From: Nocardia alba NBRC 108234
GTDB taxonomy: Bacteria > Actinomycetota > Actinomycetes > Mycobacteriales > Mycobacteriaceae
DNA: 64,000 nt
Assembly: GCF_001612665.1 (NCBI RefSeq)
Contig: NZ_BDAX01000018.1
Location: 310,001-374,000, forward strand
Direction of reading: 5' to 3'
Made by a program: the position numbers and the translations under genes. Shown one piece after another: positions 8,355 through 16,407 of the stretch. The notes under the pieces are model-generated. The model did not search any database and had not been told where the DNA came from. It saw only the letters and a list, made by a program, of their open reading frames with translations. Position 1 is the stretch's first letter. Each line of letters starts with the position of its first letter.

Positions 8355-9353
8355 ATGCCAGTTCGACGCCACGATCAGCCCACCTGTCGGCGGTGGATCC
8401 GTTGTCTGACAACAGCAGTCACGGTGGCCGCCGCCCTCGGGATCGGCCCGGTCGGCACGGCGCAGGCCGGTGCGCCATCGTGCGCCGACGGCTGGCACAG
8501 CGAGGTGCTGGCGGCCGATCTCGGCGGCCTGGAAAATCTCGAATTCGACGGCCGTGGCGGCTTCTACGTCAGCGGCATCGTTCGCGGGGAGATCTCGCAC
8601 GTCGCCGCCGACGGCCACGTCACCACGATCCTTACCGGCCTCGACAACCCCGCCGGGCTGCGACTGATCGGCGACGATCTCTTCTTCGTCACCGGCGACG
8701 GCACCACCCCGAACGGCGGCGGCACTCTGAGCCGGCTCGACACGGTCACCGGCGAGGTCACCGTTGTGCTCCCGAATCTGGTGCAGCCCAACGGATTACT
8801 GCTACTGCCCGATGGAGACCTGCTCATCTCCCAGCTCTCCGTCCCCTGGCCGCCGGTCGGTATCAGCCGCTACCGCCCCGCCACCGGCGAGTTCACCCTC
8901 GCCTGGTCTCCCGTCCCCCGCCCCAACGGCCTCGCTCTCGCCCCCGACCGCCGGGCGGTCATCACCGAGGACGTCCTCACCTCCCAGCTCGTGCGCGTCC
9001 CCCTCGACGCCCCCGACCTGTACACCCCCGTCGCGACCGTGAACGACGGTCTCCTGCCTGCCCTGGACGACCTCGACGTCACCGCCGCCGGCCTCGCCTT
9101 CGTCACCGGCGACTATTCCGGCAGCGTCTACCGGGTCGACCTGAGCTCGGGCGCCTGGTGCACGCTCGCCACGGGCTGGACCACCCCCCGAGGCCCCCTG
9201 CCCGCCGCACCTCCCATCGGCCCCACCTCGGCCCGCCTGGCCCCCGACCTCACCACCGGAACGTGGTCGCTCTACGTCACCAGCATCGACGGCACGCTCC
9301 GACGGCTGCGCCCACCGCCCGGTGTGGATCTCACTGCGTCCTTCTCACGCTGA
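8355..9353 (+). CDS. Secreted SMP-30/gluconolactonase-type beta-propeller protein
   Basis: A 332-residue exported protein. Residues 1-38 form a Sec signal peptide with an arginine-rich n-region, an alanine-rich core and a probable cleavage after AQA. The mature part is built of short repeats of the type GLDNPAGLRLIGDDLFFVTG and VQPNGLLLLPDGDLLISQL, typical of six-bladed SMP-30/LRE-like propellers. Two cysteines lie in the mature chain, at its N-terminus and near blade 6. Propellers of this group often bind calcium and hydrolyse lactones, but no catalytic set can be assigned. The start ATG 8355 follows TAGGCT by 6 nt. Confidence 0.78.
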   Translation: MPVRRHDQPTCRRWIRCLTTAVTVAAALGIGPVGTAQAGAPSCADGWHSEVLAADLGGLENLEFDGRGGFYVSGIVRGEISHVAADGHVTTILTGLDNPAGLRLIGDDLFFVTGDGTTPNGGGTLSRLDTVTGEVTVVLPNLVQPNGLLLLPDGDLLISQLSVPWPPVGISRYRPATGEFTLAWSPVPRPNGLALAPDRRAVITEDVLTSQLVRVPLDAPDLYTPVATVNDGLLPALDDLDVTAAGLAFVTGDYSGSVYRVDLSSGAWCTLATGWTTPRGPLPAAPPIGPTSARLAPDLTTGTWSLYVTSIDGTLRRLRPPPGVDLTASFSR

Positions 9354-9379
9354 GCACGCCGACCGAGCGGCACCGAACG

Positions 9380-9949
9380 TCAGCGGGGCCGCTCGGCCCG
9401 GAACCGGAACATTCCGAGGCCGGTCTCCACGTCGATGCCCGTGAACCCCGCGACCGCCAGCCGGTCGGCGAGGGTGTCCGCCGGGACCGGCACGCACGTG
9501 TCGCCCAGATGCTGGAGCCGGAACAGCGGACTGTCGAGGCCGTCCGAGCCGGCGAAGACGCCGCCGGGTCGAAGCACTCGCAGCGCTTCGGCGAACAGGT
9601 CGTCCTGCTGCGGGGGTGAGGGTACGTGGTGCAGCATCGTGAAGCAGACCACGGAGTCGAATTCCTTGTCCGGCAACGGCATCGCGGTCGCGTCACCGTC
9701 CACCACGCGCAGGTCCGCCGCGAAGCGGGTGCGTAGCCGCGCCGCGAGCACGGGGTCGATCTCCAGGCCGGTGAGCGAGTCGGCGCGCTCGCGCAGTGGA
9801 CTCACGTTCGCGCCGAAACCCGGGCCGATCTCCAACGCGGACGCCCCGAGGTCGATGTCGCGCATCACCCACGGCACGATCTTCGTCGCCGTGATCCATT
9901 CCCACGCCGTGGACCTGCACAACAGCCTGTGCCAGATATTCATCGCCAT
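9380..9949 (-). CDS. Class I SAM-dependent methyltransferase
   Basis: A 189-residue methyltransferase. Motif I is ALEIGPGFGAN (about residues 36-46), the acidic end of strand beta-2 is GLEIDP, and later motifs are VDGDATAMPLPDKEFDSVVC and ALRVLRPGG. It should transfer a methyl group from SAM to a small molecule, which is unknown. I chose ATG 9949: TACCGT (9962-9957) stands 7 nt before it, the leaderless pattern. The reading frame continues upstream to 10060, but that would overlap the divergent AraC gene. The AraC regulator, 55 bp away, is the likely controller. Confidence 0.82.
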   Translation of the reverse strand: MAMNIWHRLLCRSTAWEWITATKIVPWVMRDIDLGASALEIGPGFGANVSPLRERADSLTGLEIDPVLAARLRTRFAADLRVVDGDATAMPLPDKEFDSVVCFTMLHHVPSPPQQDDLFAEALRVLRPGGVFAGSDGLDSPLFRLQHLGDTCVPVPADTLADRLAVAGFTGIDVETGLGMFRFRAERPR

Positions 9950-9982
9950 GACTACGACGGTAGGAGCCCGTGGCCGTGGCCG

Positions 9983-10006
9983 ATAGTCGCTACGCTGACA
10001 GACTAT
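9983..10006. promoter_or_regulatory. Inverted repeat covering the AraC-gene promoter and start
   Basis: ATAGTC (9983-9988) and GACTAT (10001-10006) are perfect 6-bp arms with a 12-bp spacer. The TACGCT -10 box of the AraC gene (9991-9996) lies between the arms and its ATG (10005) overlaps the right arm, so a bound protein would block transcription. Possible autoregulation site; short arms limit confidence. Confidence 0.35.
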
Positions 10007-10793
10007 GTCGCTGAACGGACAGGACCTGCTGCTGGCCGCGGACACCGGTCCGACGGCCATGGTGTTCGGCGCGGGAGTCCTGCCCGCCGGCTACTGGTTC
10101 GACGAGCACCGCCATCCGCAGCATCAGATCGCCTGGGCGGGTAGAGGAGTCATCGGGATCGACATCGACGCCAACCACTGGGTGCTGCCACCGACCAGGG
10201 CTTTGTGGATCCCCGGCGGTATCGCGCATCGCACCGGAACGACGGCGGGCGCCGATATGCGCGGCATCTTCGTCGAACCCGACCGATGCCCGGCGCTGTT
10301 CGCCCGGCCCACGCTGTTGAGCGTCTCGCCGCTGCTGCGAGAACTCTTCGACCACATGACGTCGCGGCAACTGACCGACGACGGACGGACACGGGCCGAG
10401 GCGATGGTGTTCGACCTGCTCGAGCCGGTCGAGGTCATCCCGATCGGCGCACCGCTGCCGACCGACCCCCGGGCTCGCGTGGTCGCCGAGGTCCTGCTCG
10501 AGGACCCCGCCGACGACCGCACGCTCGCCGAACTCGGCCACCACGCGGCGGCCAGCTCGCGCACCCTGGCGCGCGCGTTCCGTGCCGAGACCGGCATGAC
10601 CTTCGCGCAATGGCGCACCCAGATCCGCCTGGCGGCCTCGCTGACCCCGCTGGCCGACGGCGTACCGGTGACCCGCATCGCCGCCCGGGTCGGATACCGC
10701 AGTGCCAGCGCGTATGTGGCGGCGTTCCGGCGGGCCGTCGGCACGTCGCCCGGCCAGTACTTCGCCCGCCAGGAGGACAACGTGTCGCCGTGA
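10005..10793 (+). CDS. AraC-family regulator with N-terminal cupin
   Basis: A 262-residue AraC/XylS regulator. An N-terminal cupin-like sensor domain (about residues 15-110, with FDEHRHPQHQIAWAG and PTRALWIPGGIAHR) precedes two helix-turn-helix motifs at about 165-255, including TLARAFRAETGMTFAQW and IAARVGYRSASAYVAAFRRA. The order and motifs resemble the NimR/YidF type that controls neighbouring transporter or enzyme genes. ATG 10005 has TACGCT 8 nt upstream and no Shine-Dalgarno. The divergent methyltransferase is the likely target. Confidence 0.88.
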   Translation: MSLNGQDLLLAADTGPTAMVFGAGVLPAGYWFDEHRHPQHQIAWAGRGVIGIDIDANHWVLPPTRALWIPGGIAHRTGTTAGADMRGIFVEPDRCPALFARPTLLSVSPLLRELFDHMTSRQLTDDGRTRAEAMVFDLLEPVEVIPIGAPLPTDPRARVVAEVLLEDPADDRTLAELGHHAAASSRTLARAFRAETGMTFAQWRTQIRLAASLTPLADGVPVTRIAARVGYRSASAYVAAFRRAVGTSPGQYFARQEDNVSP

Positions 10794-10882
10794 CAGCTGA
10801 GGTTTCGCGCACGGCGAGGCCAGCGGTAGCGCATTGTCGATCTCCGTGATGGACTGGCGAATTCGGCTATCGGGAGGTCAGC

Positions 10883-11662
10883 GTGGGATCGCCACCGCAG
10901 TGGGCACGGCAGGACGGGTTCGGGATCAGGGCGGAGTGGGGACGCACCGGAGCGGCGGTGCTCGGACCGGGGGCCGGGTGCCTGGTGGTGATCGACGTGT
11001 TGTCGTTCACGACGTCGGTGTCGGTGGCCACCGCCGCCGGCACCGCGGTATTCCCGTATCGATGGCGCGACGCGTCGGCGCGAGCCTTCGCCACCGAGAA
11101 TGCCGCCGACTTGGCCGTCGGCCGGCAAGAGGCCGGTCCGTGGTCGCTGTCGCCGGCGGCGATCCGGCGCGCGCCGTTCACCCCGCGCCTGGTGCTGCCC
11201 TCGCCCAACGGTTCCACCATCGCCGCCGCGGTCGAGGGGACGCCGGTCGTGGCGGCCTGCCTGCGCAATGTCAGCGCGGTCGCCGACTGGCTGCTCGCCC
11301 AGCACTGGGGCACTCCGGATCGACCGATCGCGATCATCCCGGCGGGCGAGCACTGGCCGGGCGCCGACACCGTGCGACCGGCCCTCGAGGACTGGCTCGG
11401 CGCGGGCGCGCTCGCCGCCGCGCTGATCGATCGCGGCCTCGCGACGCCGTCCCCCGAAGCACGCGCGGCGGCAGCGACCTTCGATGCGACAGCGGATGTA
11501 GCCGCCACGATCACCGAATGCGCGTCCGGCCGCGAACTCGCCGCGATCGGCTTCGCCGATGATGTGGCCATCGCGATCGAACGCGACGCCGACGCCACCG
11601 TGCCGGTTCTCACCGACAACGCTTTCACCAACAACGCCTTCGTCGACCGCCGAATTCGCTAG
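10883..11662 (+). CDS. 2-phosphosulfolactate phosphatase (ComB) family protein
   Basis: A 259-residue ComB-family protein. Family features are the N-terminal VVIDVLSFTTSVSVATAAG, the LVLPSPNGS segment and the RNVSAVADWL helix. Archaeal ComB dephosphorylates 2-phosphosulfolactate in coenzyme M synthesis, but no other CoM genes are visible here, so the enzyme probably has another phosphate substrate or acts in sulfolactate metabolism. GTG 10883 has a Shine-Dalgarno (GGGAGG) 5 nt upstream. The gene ends 34 bp before the convergent map gene. Confidence 0.72.
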   Translation: MGSPPQWARQDGFGIRAEWGRTGAAVLGPGAGCLVVIDVLSFTTSVSVATAAGTAVFPYRWRDASARAFATENAADLAVGRQEAGPWSLSPAAIRRAPFTPRLVLPSPNGSTIAAAVEGTPVVAACLRNVSAVADWLLAQHWGTPDRPIAIIPAGEHWPGADTVRPALEDWLGAGALAAALIDRGLATPSPEARAAAATFDATADVAATITECASGRELAAIGFADDVAIAIERDADATVPVLTDNAFTNNAFVDRRIR

Positions 11663-11696
11663 CGGGCACACAGAATCCGTGGCACTGCCGACACCG

Positions 11697-12464
11697 TCAG
11701 CCGTGGGCGGTGAGGATCCGCGGACCGTCGGCGGTGACGGCGATGGTGTGTTCGCTGTGCGCGCACCGGGAGCCGTCGGCCGAGCGGATGGTCCATCCGT
11801 CGGCGTCGGTGTAGACCTTCGCCGTACTCGCCGCGAACCACGGCTCGATGGCCACCGTGAGACCGGGGCGCAGCCGGAACCCGCGACCGGGTCTGCCGTC
11901 GTTGGCGATATGCGGATCCTCGTGCATCGTCCGCCCGAGCCCGTGCCCGCCGAACTCGGTATTGACCGGGTATCCGTATTCGCGAGCGACGTTCGCGATC
12001 GCGGCGGAGATATCGCCGATCCGGTTGTCGGGTTGCGCGGCCGCGATCCCGGCGGCCAGTGCCTCTTGCGTGGCCCGGACCAACCGTTCGTCCGCGGGCG
12101 AGGGAGTACCGACGATGAACGAGATCGCCGAGTCGGCGACCCAGCCGTCGATCGACACGGCCAGGTCAGCGGTCAGCAGGTCGCCGTCGCACAACCGGTA
12201 GTCGTGCGGAAGTCCGTGCAGCACAGCATCGTTCACCGCGAGGCACACCGTGTTGCGGAACGGCCCGCGCCCGAACGAGGGCGCGTAGTCCCAGTAGCAC
12301 GACACCGCCCCGCGCTCGCGAATCCGCTCCCGCACATACGCTTCCAGTTCGAGCAGGTTCACCCCGACCGCCGCACGTTCGCGCACCCCGGCCAGCACGT
12401 CGGCGACGAACCGGCCGGTCACCCGCATGCGCTCGATCTCCGCGGGTGATTTCAACTCCACCAT
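11697..12464 (-). CDS. map: Type I methionine aminopeptidase
   Basis: A 255-residue MetAP that removes the initiator methionine from nascent proteins. The five metal ligands are present: two aspartates in GDLLTADLAVSIDGWVADS, His in GGHGLGRTMH, Glu in AIEPWF and Glu in SEHTIAV. No SH3-type N-terminal extension is present. I chose ATG 12464 because the GGAGG Shine-Dalgarno (12473-12469) is 4 nt upstream; GTG 12467 is too close. The Shine-Dalgarno abuts a 19-bp imperfect inverted repeat (12473-12523), so expression may be controlled there. A second MetAP elsewhere is likely, as is usual in these genera. Confidence 0.9.
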   Translation of the reverse strand: MVELKSPAEIERMRVTGRFVADVLAGVRERAAVGVNLLELEAYVRERIRERGAVSCYWDYAPSFGRGPFRNTVCLAVNDAVLHGLPHDYRLCDGDLLTADLAVSIDGWVADSAISFIVGTPSPADERLVRATQEALAAGIAAAQPDNRIGDISAAIANVAREYGYPVNTEFGGHGLGRTMHEDPHIANDGRPGRGFRLRPGLTVAIEPWFAASTAKVYTDADGWTIRSADGSRCAHSEHTIAVTADGPRILTAHG

Positions 12465-12472
12465 CACGCCTC

Positions 12473-12523
12473 CATTGGTATTTTCATACCGACCCTAGCC
12501 GCGCCGGTATAAAAATACCAATG
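12473..12523. promoter_or_regulatory. Twin GGTAT-N4-ATACC palindromes in one large inverted repeat
   Basis: Arms CATTGGTATTTTCATACCG (12473-12491) and its near-complement (12505-12523) match at 18 of 19 positions with a 13-bp spacer. Each arm is itself a palindrome of the form GGTAT-N4-ATACC. Two identical palindromes spaced 32 bp apart suggest a tandem operator. The element starts directly after the SDR stop and ends at the Shine-Dalgarno of map. As RNA it would form a 19-bp hairpin next to the ribosome site, so attenuation or termination is the alternative reading. Confidence 0.6.
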
Positions 12524-13333
12524 TCAGCGATTGAGGTTGCCCATGTCCACGGGGATCTGCGCGCCGGTGATCTGACTCGCCTCGTACGAGCACAACCAGG
12601 CCACGGTCGCCGCGATCTCCTCGGGCTGGCAGATGTGGCTGGGCAGCGTGTTCATGTAGATGGGTGCGAGAGTGGCGCCGTACCGCTCGAACAGCGGCCC
12701 CATCTCGGTGATCTTCATGCCGCTTTCCACCCCCGCCGGATGGACGGTGTTCACCCGGATCCGGAACTCGCCGAGTTCGTTCGCCATCGTCTTGGCCAGC
12801 CCCGTGATCGCGTGCTTGGTCGCGACATAATGGCCGGTGAACGGAGTTCCCTTCAGGCCCGCCACCGAACTGGTGAACACGATCGCACCGCCTTCGCCCT
12901 GCGCGATCAAATGGGGGATAGCCGCTTTCGCGGTATGGAAGACACCCGTCAGATTGACGTCGATGGTCTCCTGCCACTGCTCGGCGGTGATCTCCCACGA
13001 CATCGCCGCCGAGCAGATTCCCGCGTTGGCCACCACCACATCGAGCCTGCCCAGCTGCTCGATGCCCGCCGTCAGCGCCGCCGAGAGCCCGTCGAAATCG
13101 CGCACGTCGACCTTGCTCGCGACGATCTTGCCGCCCGCCTTCTCGACGAGCCGCACGGTCTCGGCCAGATCCGCCTCCGTCGCGCCCGCGTAGCTGGTGC
13201 TGGCGAACTCCGCGCACGCGTCGATCGCGATCACGTCGGCGCCTTCCTCGGCGAAGCGCACGGCCTCGGCCCTGCCCTGCCCGCGCGCCGCTCCCGTGAC
13301 GAAAACAACCTTGCCCTCGAACCGTCGTGTCAT
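12524..13333 (-). CDS. Mycofactocin-coupled SDR-family oxidoreductase
   Basis: A 269-residue short-chain dehydrogenase. The cofactor motif is TGAARGQGRAEAVRFAEEGA followed by the acidic strand VIAIDAC, and the active site has NAG, SS and YVATK. The GARGQG form with an insertion after IDAC (about residues 36-56) is typical of mycofactocin-coupled SDRs, which hold their nicotinamide tightly and pass electrons to mycofactocin during alcohol oxidation. The mycofactocin genes are not in this window. I chose ATG 13333 because AAAGG is 7 nt upstream; ATG 13339 is too close to it. Confidence 0.85.
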   Translation of the reverse strand: MTRRFEGKVVFVTGAARGQGRAEAVRFAEEGADVIAIDACAEFASTSYAGATEADLAETVRLVEKAGGKIVASKVDVRDFDGLSAALTAGIEQLGRLDVVVANAGICSAAMSWEITAEQWQETIDVNLTGVFHTAKAAIPHLIAQGEGGAIVFTSSVAGLKGTPFTGHYVATKHAITGLAKTMANELGEFRIRVNTVHPAGVESGMKITEMGPLFERYGATLAPIYMNTLPSHICQPEEIAATVAWLCSYEASQITGAQIPVDMGNLNR

Positions 13334-13457
13334 ACCCATACCTTTCGAACCTCGATGTTCTCCTCTGACACCTACCACCGCCACCGCCGGTGCGAGGCGA
13401 AACGGAGATCCCTACTCAACTTGGCCATCGCGTCCCCGAGCACCTACCATCGGTCCC

Positions 13458-13721
13458 ATGGTGCGACTCCCGCTCAGCCCCGCGCAGGTCGAAGCGGGCC
13501 GCCGTCTGGGCCGCCGCCTCCGCACCGCTCGCGGCGACCGCGACCTCGCCGAGGTAGCCCTGCGAGCAGGCATTTCCCCGGAGACGCTGCGCAAGATCGA
13601 GTCGGGACGACTACCCTCCCCGGCCTTCGGCACCGTCGTCGGCCTGGCCGAGGCTCTCGCGATTCCGCTCACCGAACTGGCCGAGTCCTACCGCGCCGAC
13701 CAGGTCGCCGAATCCGCCTGA
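13458..13721 (+). CDS. Small XRE-type helix-turn-helix protein
   Basis: An 87-residue protein that is nearly all one Cro/C1-type helix-turn-helix domain: LGRRLRTARGDRDLAEVALRAG, ISPETLRKIESGRLPSPAF, then helices ending in LTELAESYR. It resembles stand-alone regulators of neighbouring operons. ATG 13458 follows TACCAT (13445-13450) by 7 nt with no Shine-Dalgarno, a leaderless start. It is divergent from the mycofactocin-coupled SDR, 124 bp away start to start, so it may control that gene. Confidence 0.8.
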   Translation: MVRLPLSPAQVEAGRRLGRRLRTARGDRDLAEVALRAGISPETLRKIESGRLPSPAFGTVVGLAEALAIPLTELAESYRADQVAESA

Positions 13722-13761
13722 GCACCACCGCGCACGCACCGGCGTTCGCCTCGGTCCGAGG

Positions 13762-16170
13762 TCAGCGGCGGTTCATCGACTCCTCGTTCTCGTAGCCCAG
13801 CGTCACATCGTGGGTGATCTCGCCGCGGGTGATCGATACCTGACTCGCGACGGGTGGGTAGCCGCGGGCGACCACCGTGTATTCCCCTGCAGGCAGGTCC
13901 GGTACCAGGTAGCGCCCCTGCTCATCGGTGCGTGCCGACGCCGCCGGATCGCCGCCCGAGTCCAGGACGGTGATCTGCACATCGGCGACGGGTCGGTCGC
14001 CGTCCACCCAGGCCGAGCCGAGCAGAATGGCCATCGGTTCCAGGTCGATATCGCGGTGGAGCGAGCCCGTCTCCGGCACGGTCAGCGCGACCGCCGCCGG
14101 GCGCATGTGGTCGGCGACCGCGACCAGGGTGTAGGTGCCGCTCACGACGTCGCGGCACACGTAGGTGCCGTCCTCGCCGGTGATCGCCGCGTCCACCACC
14201 TCACCCCGGAGGTCGGTCAGCGTGATCGTGGCGCCCCAGAGCGGTTCGCCGCGCCGCGCCGATCGCACGATTCCGGTGAGTTCGCCCGCACCGGTGAGCA
14301 TCAGGTCGACGTGCTGGGCGCGCTCTCCGATCGAGACGCTCACCGCCTCGGGCTGATGCCCGACCGCCGCGGCGATGAGCACATAGTTGCCCGGTCGCGG
14401 CGCCGCGATCACGTACGCGCCGTCGGCGTCGCCGTTACCGCGGGCCACCTGGTGCCCGTGCTGATCGATCAGGGTCAGTGTCGCATCCGGCACCGGGCGC
14501 GCGTCGTCCCGCCGCAACAGCCCCGCGATCACCCGGCCGGGGGCGGCGGGGTGCAGTTCGCCCGCCATCTCGTGCGCGTCGTGCAGGCTCACATCGCGCA
14601 GCGCGGTGGCGTCGGAGTTCTCCTCGGGCGCTGGATCATCCTGTAGCGGAATCTCTTTCATGAACACCAGCACCAGGCAGGCCACCACGGCGAGGTCGGC
14701 CGCGAGCAGGAACACCGTGTGCATCGAGTCGGTGAATCCCACGAGGATCGGGATCCGCACCTGCTCCGGCAGCGTGGCGATGCCGCTGGTATCGCTCAGC
14801 AGGCCGTCGAGCCGCGCGCTGTCGAAACCGGCAGGCAGGCTCCCGCCGAAGGCGTTCAGGATCGCACCGGGCAGCCGGTCGAACAGCACGGTCAGGAAGA
14901 TCGCGACGCCGAGGGTTCCACCGAGCTGACGGAAGAAGGTCGCCGATGCGGTCGATACCCCCATCTCGGTGCGCCCGACCGCGTTCTGCGCGGCGATGAC
15001 CAGTGTCTGCATGCAGCCGCCGAGCCCGAAACCCATGATCGCGCTGAAGGCGAGCGGCTGCCACAGCGGACCGTTGTAGGAGATCCTGGCGAACAGCGCG
15101 CACCCGATCGCCAGGATCAGCGCCCCGAGCACCGGCAGCACTTTGTAGCGACCGGTGGCCTTGGTGATCAGCCCCGAGATCTGCGCGCCCACCATGATCC
15201 CGAGTACCAGCGGCAGCATCAGCAGCCCCGCTTCGGTCGGCGAGAAACCACGCACAACCTGCAAATACTGCGGAACCATCGTGATCGCGCCGAACATCGC
15301 CAGACCCACGAGAAACCCACCGAGGATCGCGATACTGAACGTGGAGTTGCGAAACAGCCGCAGCGGGATCAGCGCCGAGTCCTTCATGAGGAATTCGACG
15401 ACGACGAACAGCAGGAGCCCACCCGCGCAGATGCCGTAGCACAGCAGCGATTTCGGCGCGGTCCACCCCCAGATCCGACCCTGCTCGGCCACGATCAGCA
15501 GCGGCACCACTCCCACGATGAGCGTGATCGCGCCGAACCAGTCGATCCGGCTGTGTCGGCGGGTGTGGCTCACATTCAGCACCTTCGCAACCACGAGGAA
15601 CGCCAGCACCCCGACGGGCACGTTCACCAGAAAGACCCAGCGCCAGCCCTCGATGCCGCCGAGGGTCTCGTAATCGGACAGGAATCCGCCGACCACCGGG
15701 CCGAGCACCGTCGCGATGCCGAACACCATGAGGAAATACCCCTGATAGCGCACCCGTTCGCGCGGGGGCACGATATCGCCGACGATGGTGAACGCCAGCG
15801 ACATCAACCCGCCGGCGCCCAGGCCCTGGAAAGCCCGGCACCCGGCCAATTGGTACATGGTGGTCGCGAAGCAGCAGGCCGCCGAGCCGATCACGAAAAG
15901 CGCGATCGCGAGTAGGTAGAACGGTTTTCGCCCGTAGATATCGGCGAGTTTGCCGTAGAGAGGCGTGGTGACGGTGGCGGTGATCAGATAGGCCGTTGTC
16001 GCCCATGCCTGTTCGTCGAACCCGTCGAGACTGTTCGCGATCCGCACGATCGCGACGCTGACGATGTTCTGGTCGAGCGCGGCTAGGAACACCCCGAGTA
16101 GCAAACCGGACAGAATGGTGAGTGTCCGGCGGTGCGTGAGGCGTGATTCGGCAACGACGATATCGGTCAT
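13762..16170 (-). CDS. DHA2-type MFS exporter with three C-terminal carboxypeptidase-regulatory-like repeats
   Basis: An 802-residue fusion. About residues 10-525 form a 14-helix DHA2 drug:H+ antiporter with GVFLAALDQNIVSVAI (helix 1), GKLADIYGRKPF (motif A) and RAFQGLGAGG. About residues 555-802 hold three repeats of roughly 82 residues, each a carboxypeptidase-regulatory-like beta-sandwich with a D-G-x-Y core (DADGAYVIAAPRPGNY, GEDGTYVCRDVVSGTY, DEQGRYLVPDLPAGEY). The tail topology cannot be settled by eye; an even helix count puts it in the cytoplasm. I prefer ATG 16170; ATG 16215 and 16224 are alternatives. The substrate is unknown. Confidence 0.85.
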   Translation of the reverse strand: MTDIVVAESRLTHRRTLTILSGLLLGVFLAALDQNIVSVAIVRIANSLDGFDEQAWATTAYLITATVTTPLYGKLADIYGRKPFYLLAIALFVIGSAACCFATTMYQLAGCRAFQGLGAGGLMSLAFTIVGDIVPPRERVRYQGYFLMVFGIATVLGPVVGGFLSDYETLGGIEGWRWVFLVNVPVGVLAFLVVAKVLNVSHTRRHSRIDWFGAITLIVGVVPLLIVAEQGRIWGWTAPKSLLCYGICAGGLLLFVVVEFLMKDSALIPLRLFRNSTFSIAILGGFLVGLAMFGAITMVPQYLQVVRGFSPTEAGLLMLPLVLGIMVGAQISGLITKATGRYKVLPVLGALILAIGCALFARISYNGPLWQPLAFSAIMGFGLGGCMQTLVIAAQNAVGRTEMGVSTASATFFRQLGGTLGVAIFLTVLFDRLPGAILNAFGGSLPAGFDSARLDGLLSDTSGIATLPEQVRIPILVGFTDSMHTVFLLAADLAVVACLVLVFMKEIPLQDDPAPEENSDATALRDVSLHDAHEMAGELHPAAPGRVIAGLLRRDDARPVPDATLTLIDQHGHQVARGNGDADGAYVIAAPRPGNYVLIAAAVGHQPEAVSVSIGERAQHVDLMLTGAGELTGIVRSARRGEPLWGATITLTDLRGEVVDAAITGEDGTYVCRDVVSGTYTLVAVADHMRPAAVALTVPETGSLHRDIDLEPMAILLGSAWVDGDRPVADVQITVLDSGGDPAASARTDEQGRYLVPDLPAGEYTVVARGYPPVASQVSITRGEITHDVTLGYENEESMNRR

Positions 16171-16407
16171 GGAGAAGCCCTGGTTCTGATCGGCTGGCAA
16201 GTGGGGGTCGATCATTCGGCCCACACGAGGGCCGACAACCCCGCTGCGAGGAAAACTTTGCGCCGCGGGTCGAACTCTTCATGCACTGGTTCGCCGAGCT
16301 TACCCACGTCGGATCTGCCGCCGTCACCGAGGGATCAAGTTACCGTTTATTTCATCAGGAAACGATAGGCCGCCGCACGCGGAACTGTCAGTTCGGTGCG
16401 CGTGAAT
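16171..16407. other. 237-bp non-coding gap upstream of the MFS gene
   Basis: No gene with coding support was seen. It holds an AT-richer stretch at about 16337-16366 with CGTTT and AAACG arms around 11 bp on the minus strand, which could be the promoter/operator of the exporter gene. The first 54 bp could also be a short N-terminal extension of that gene. Confidence 0.3.
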
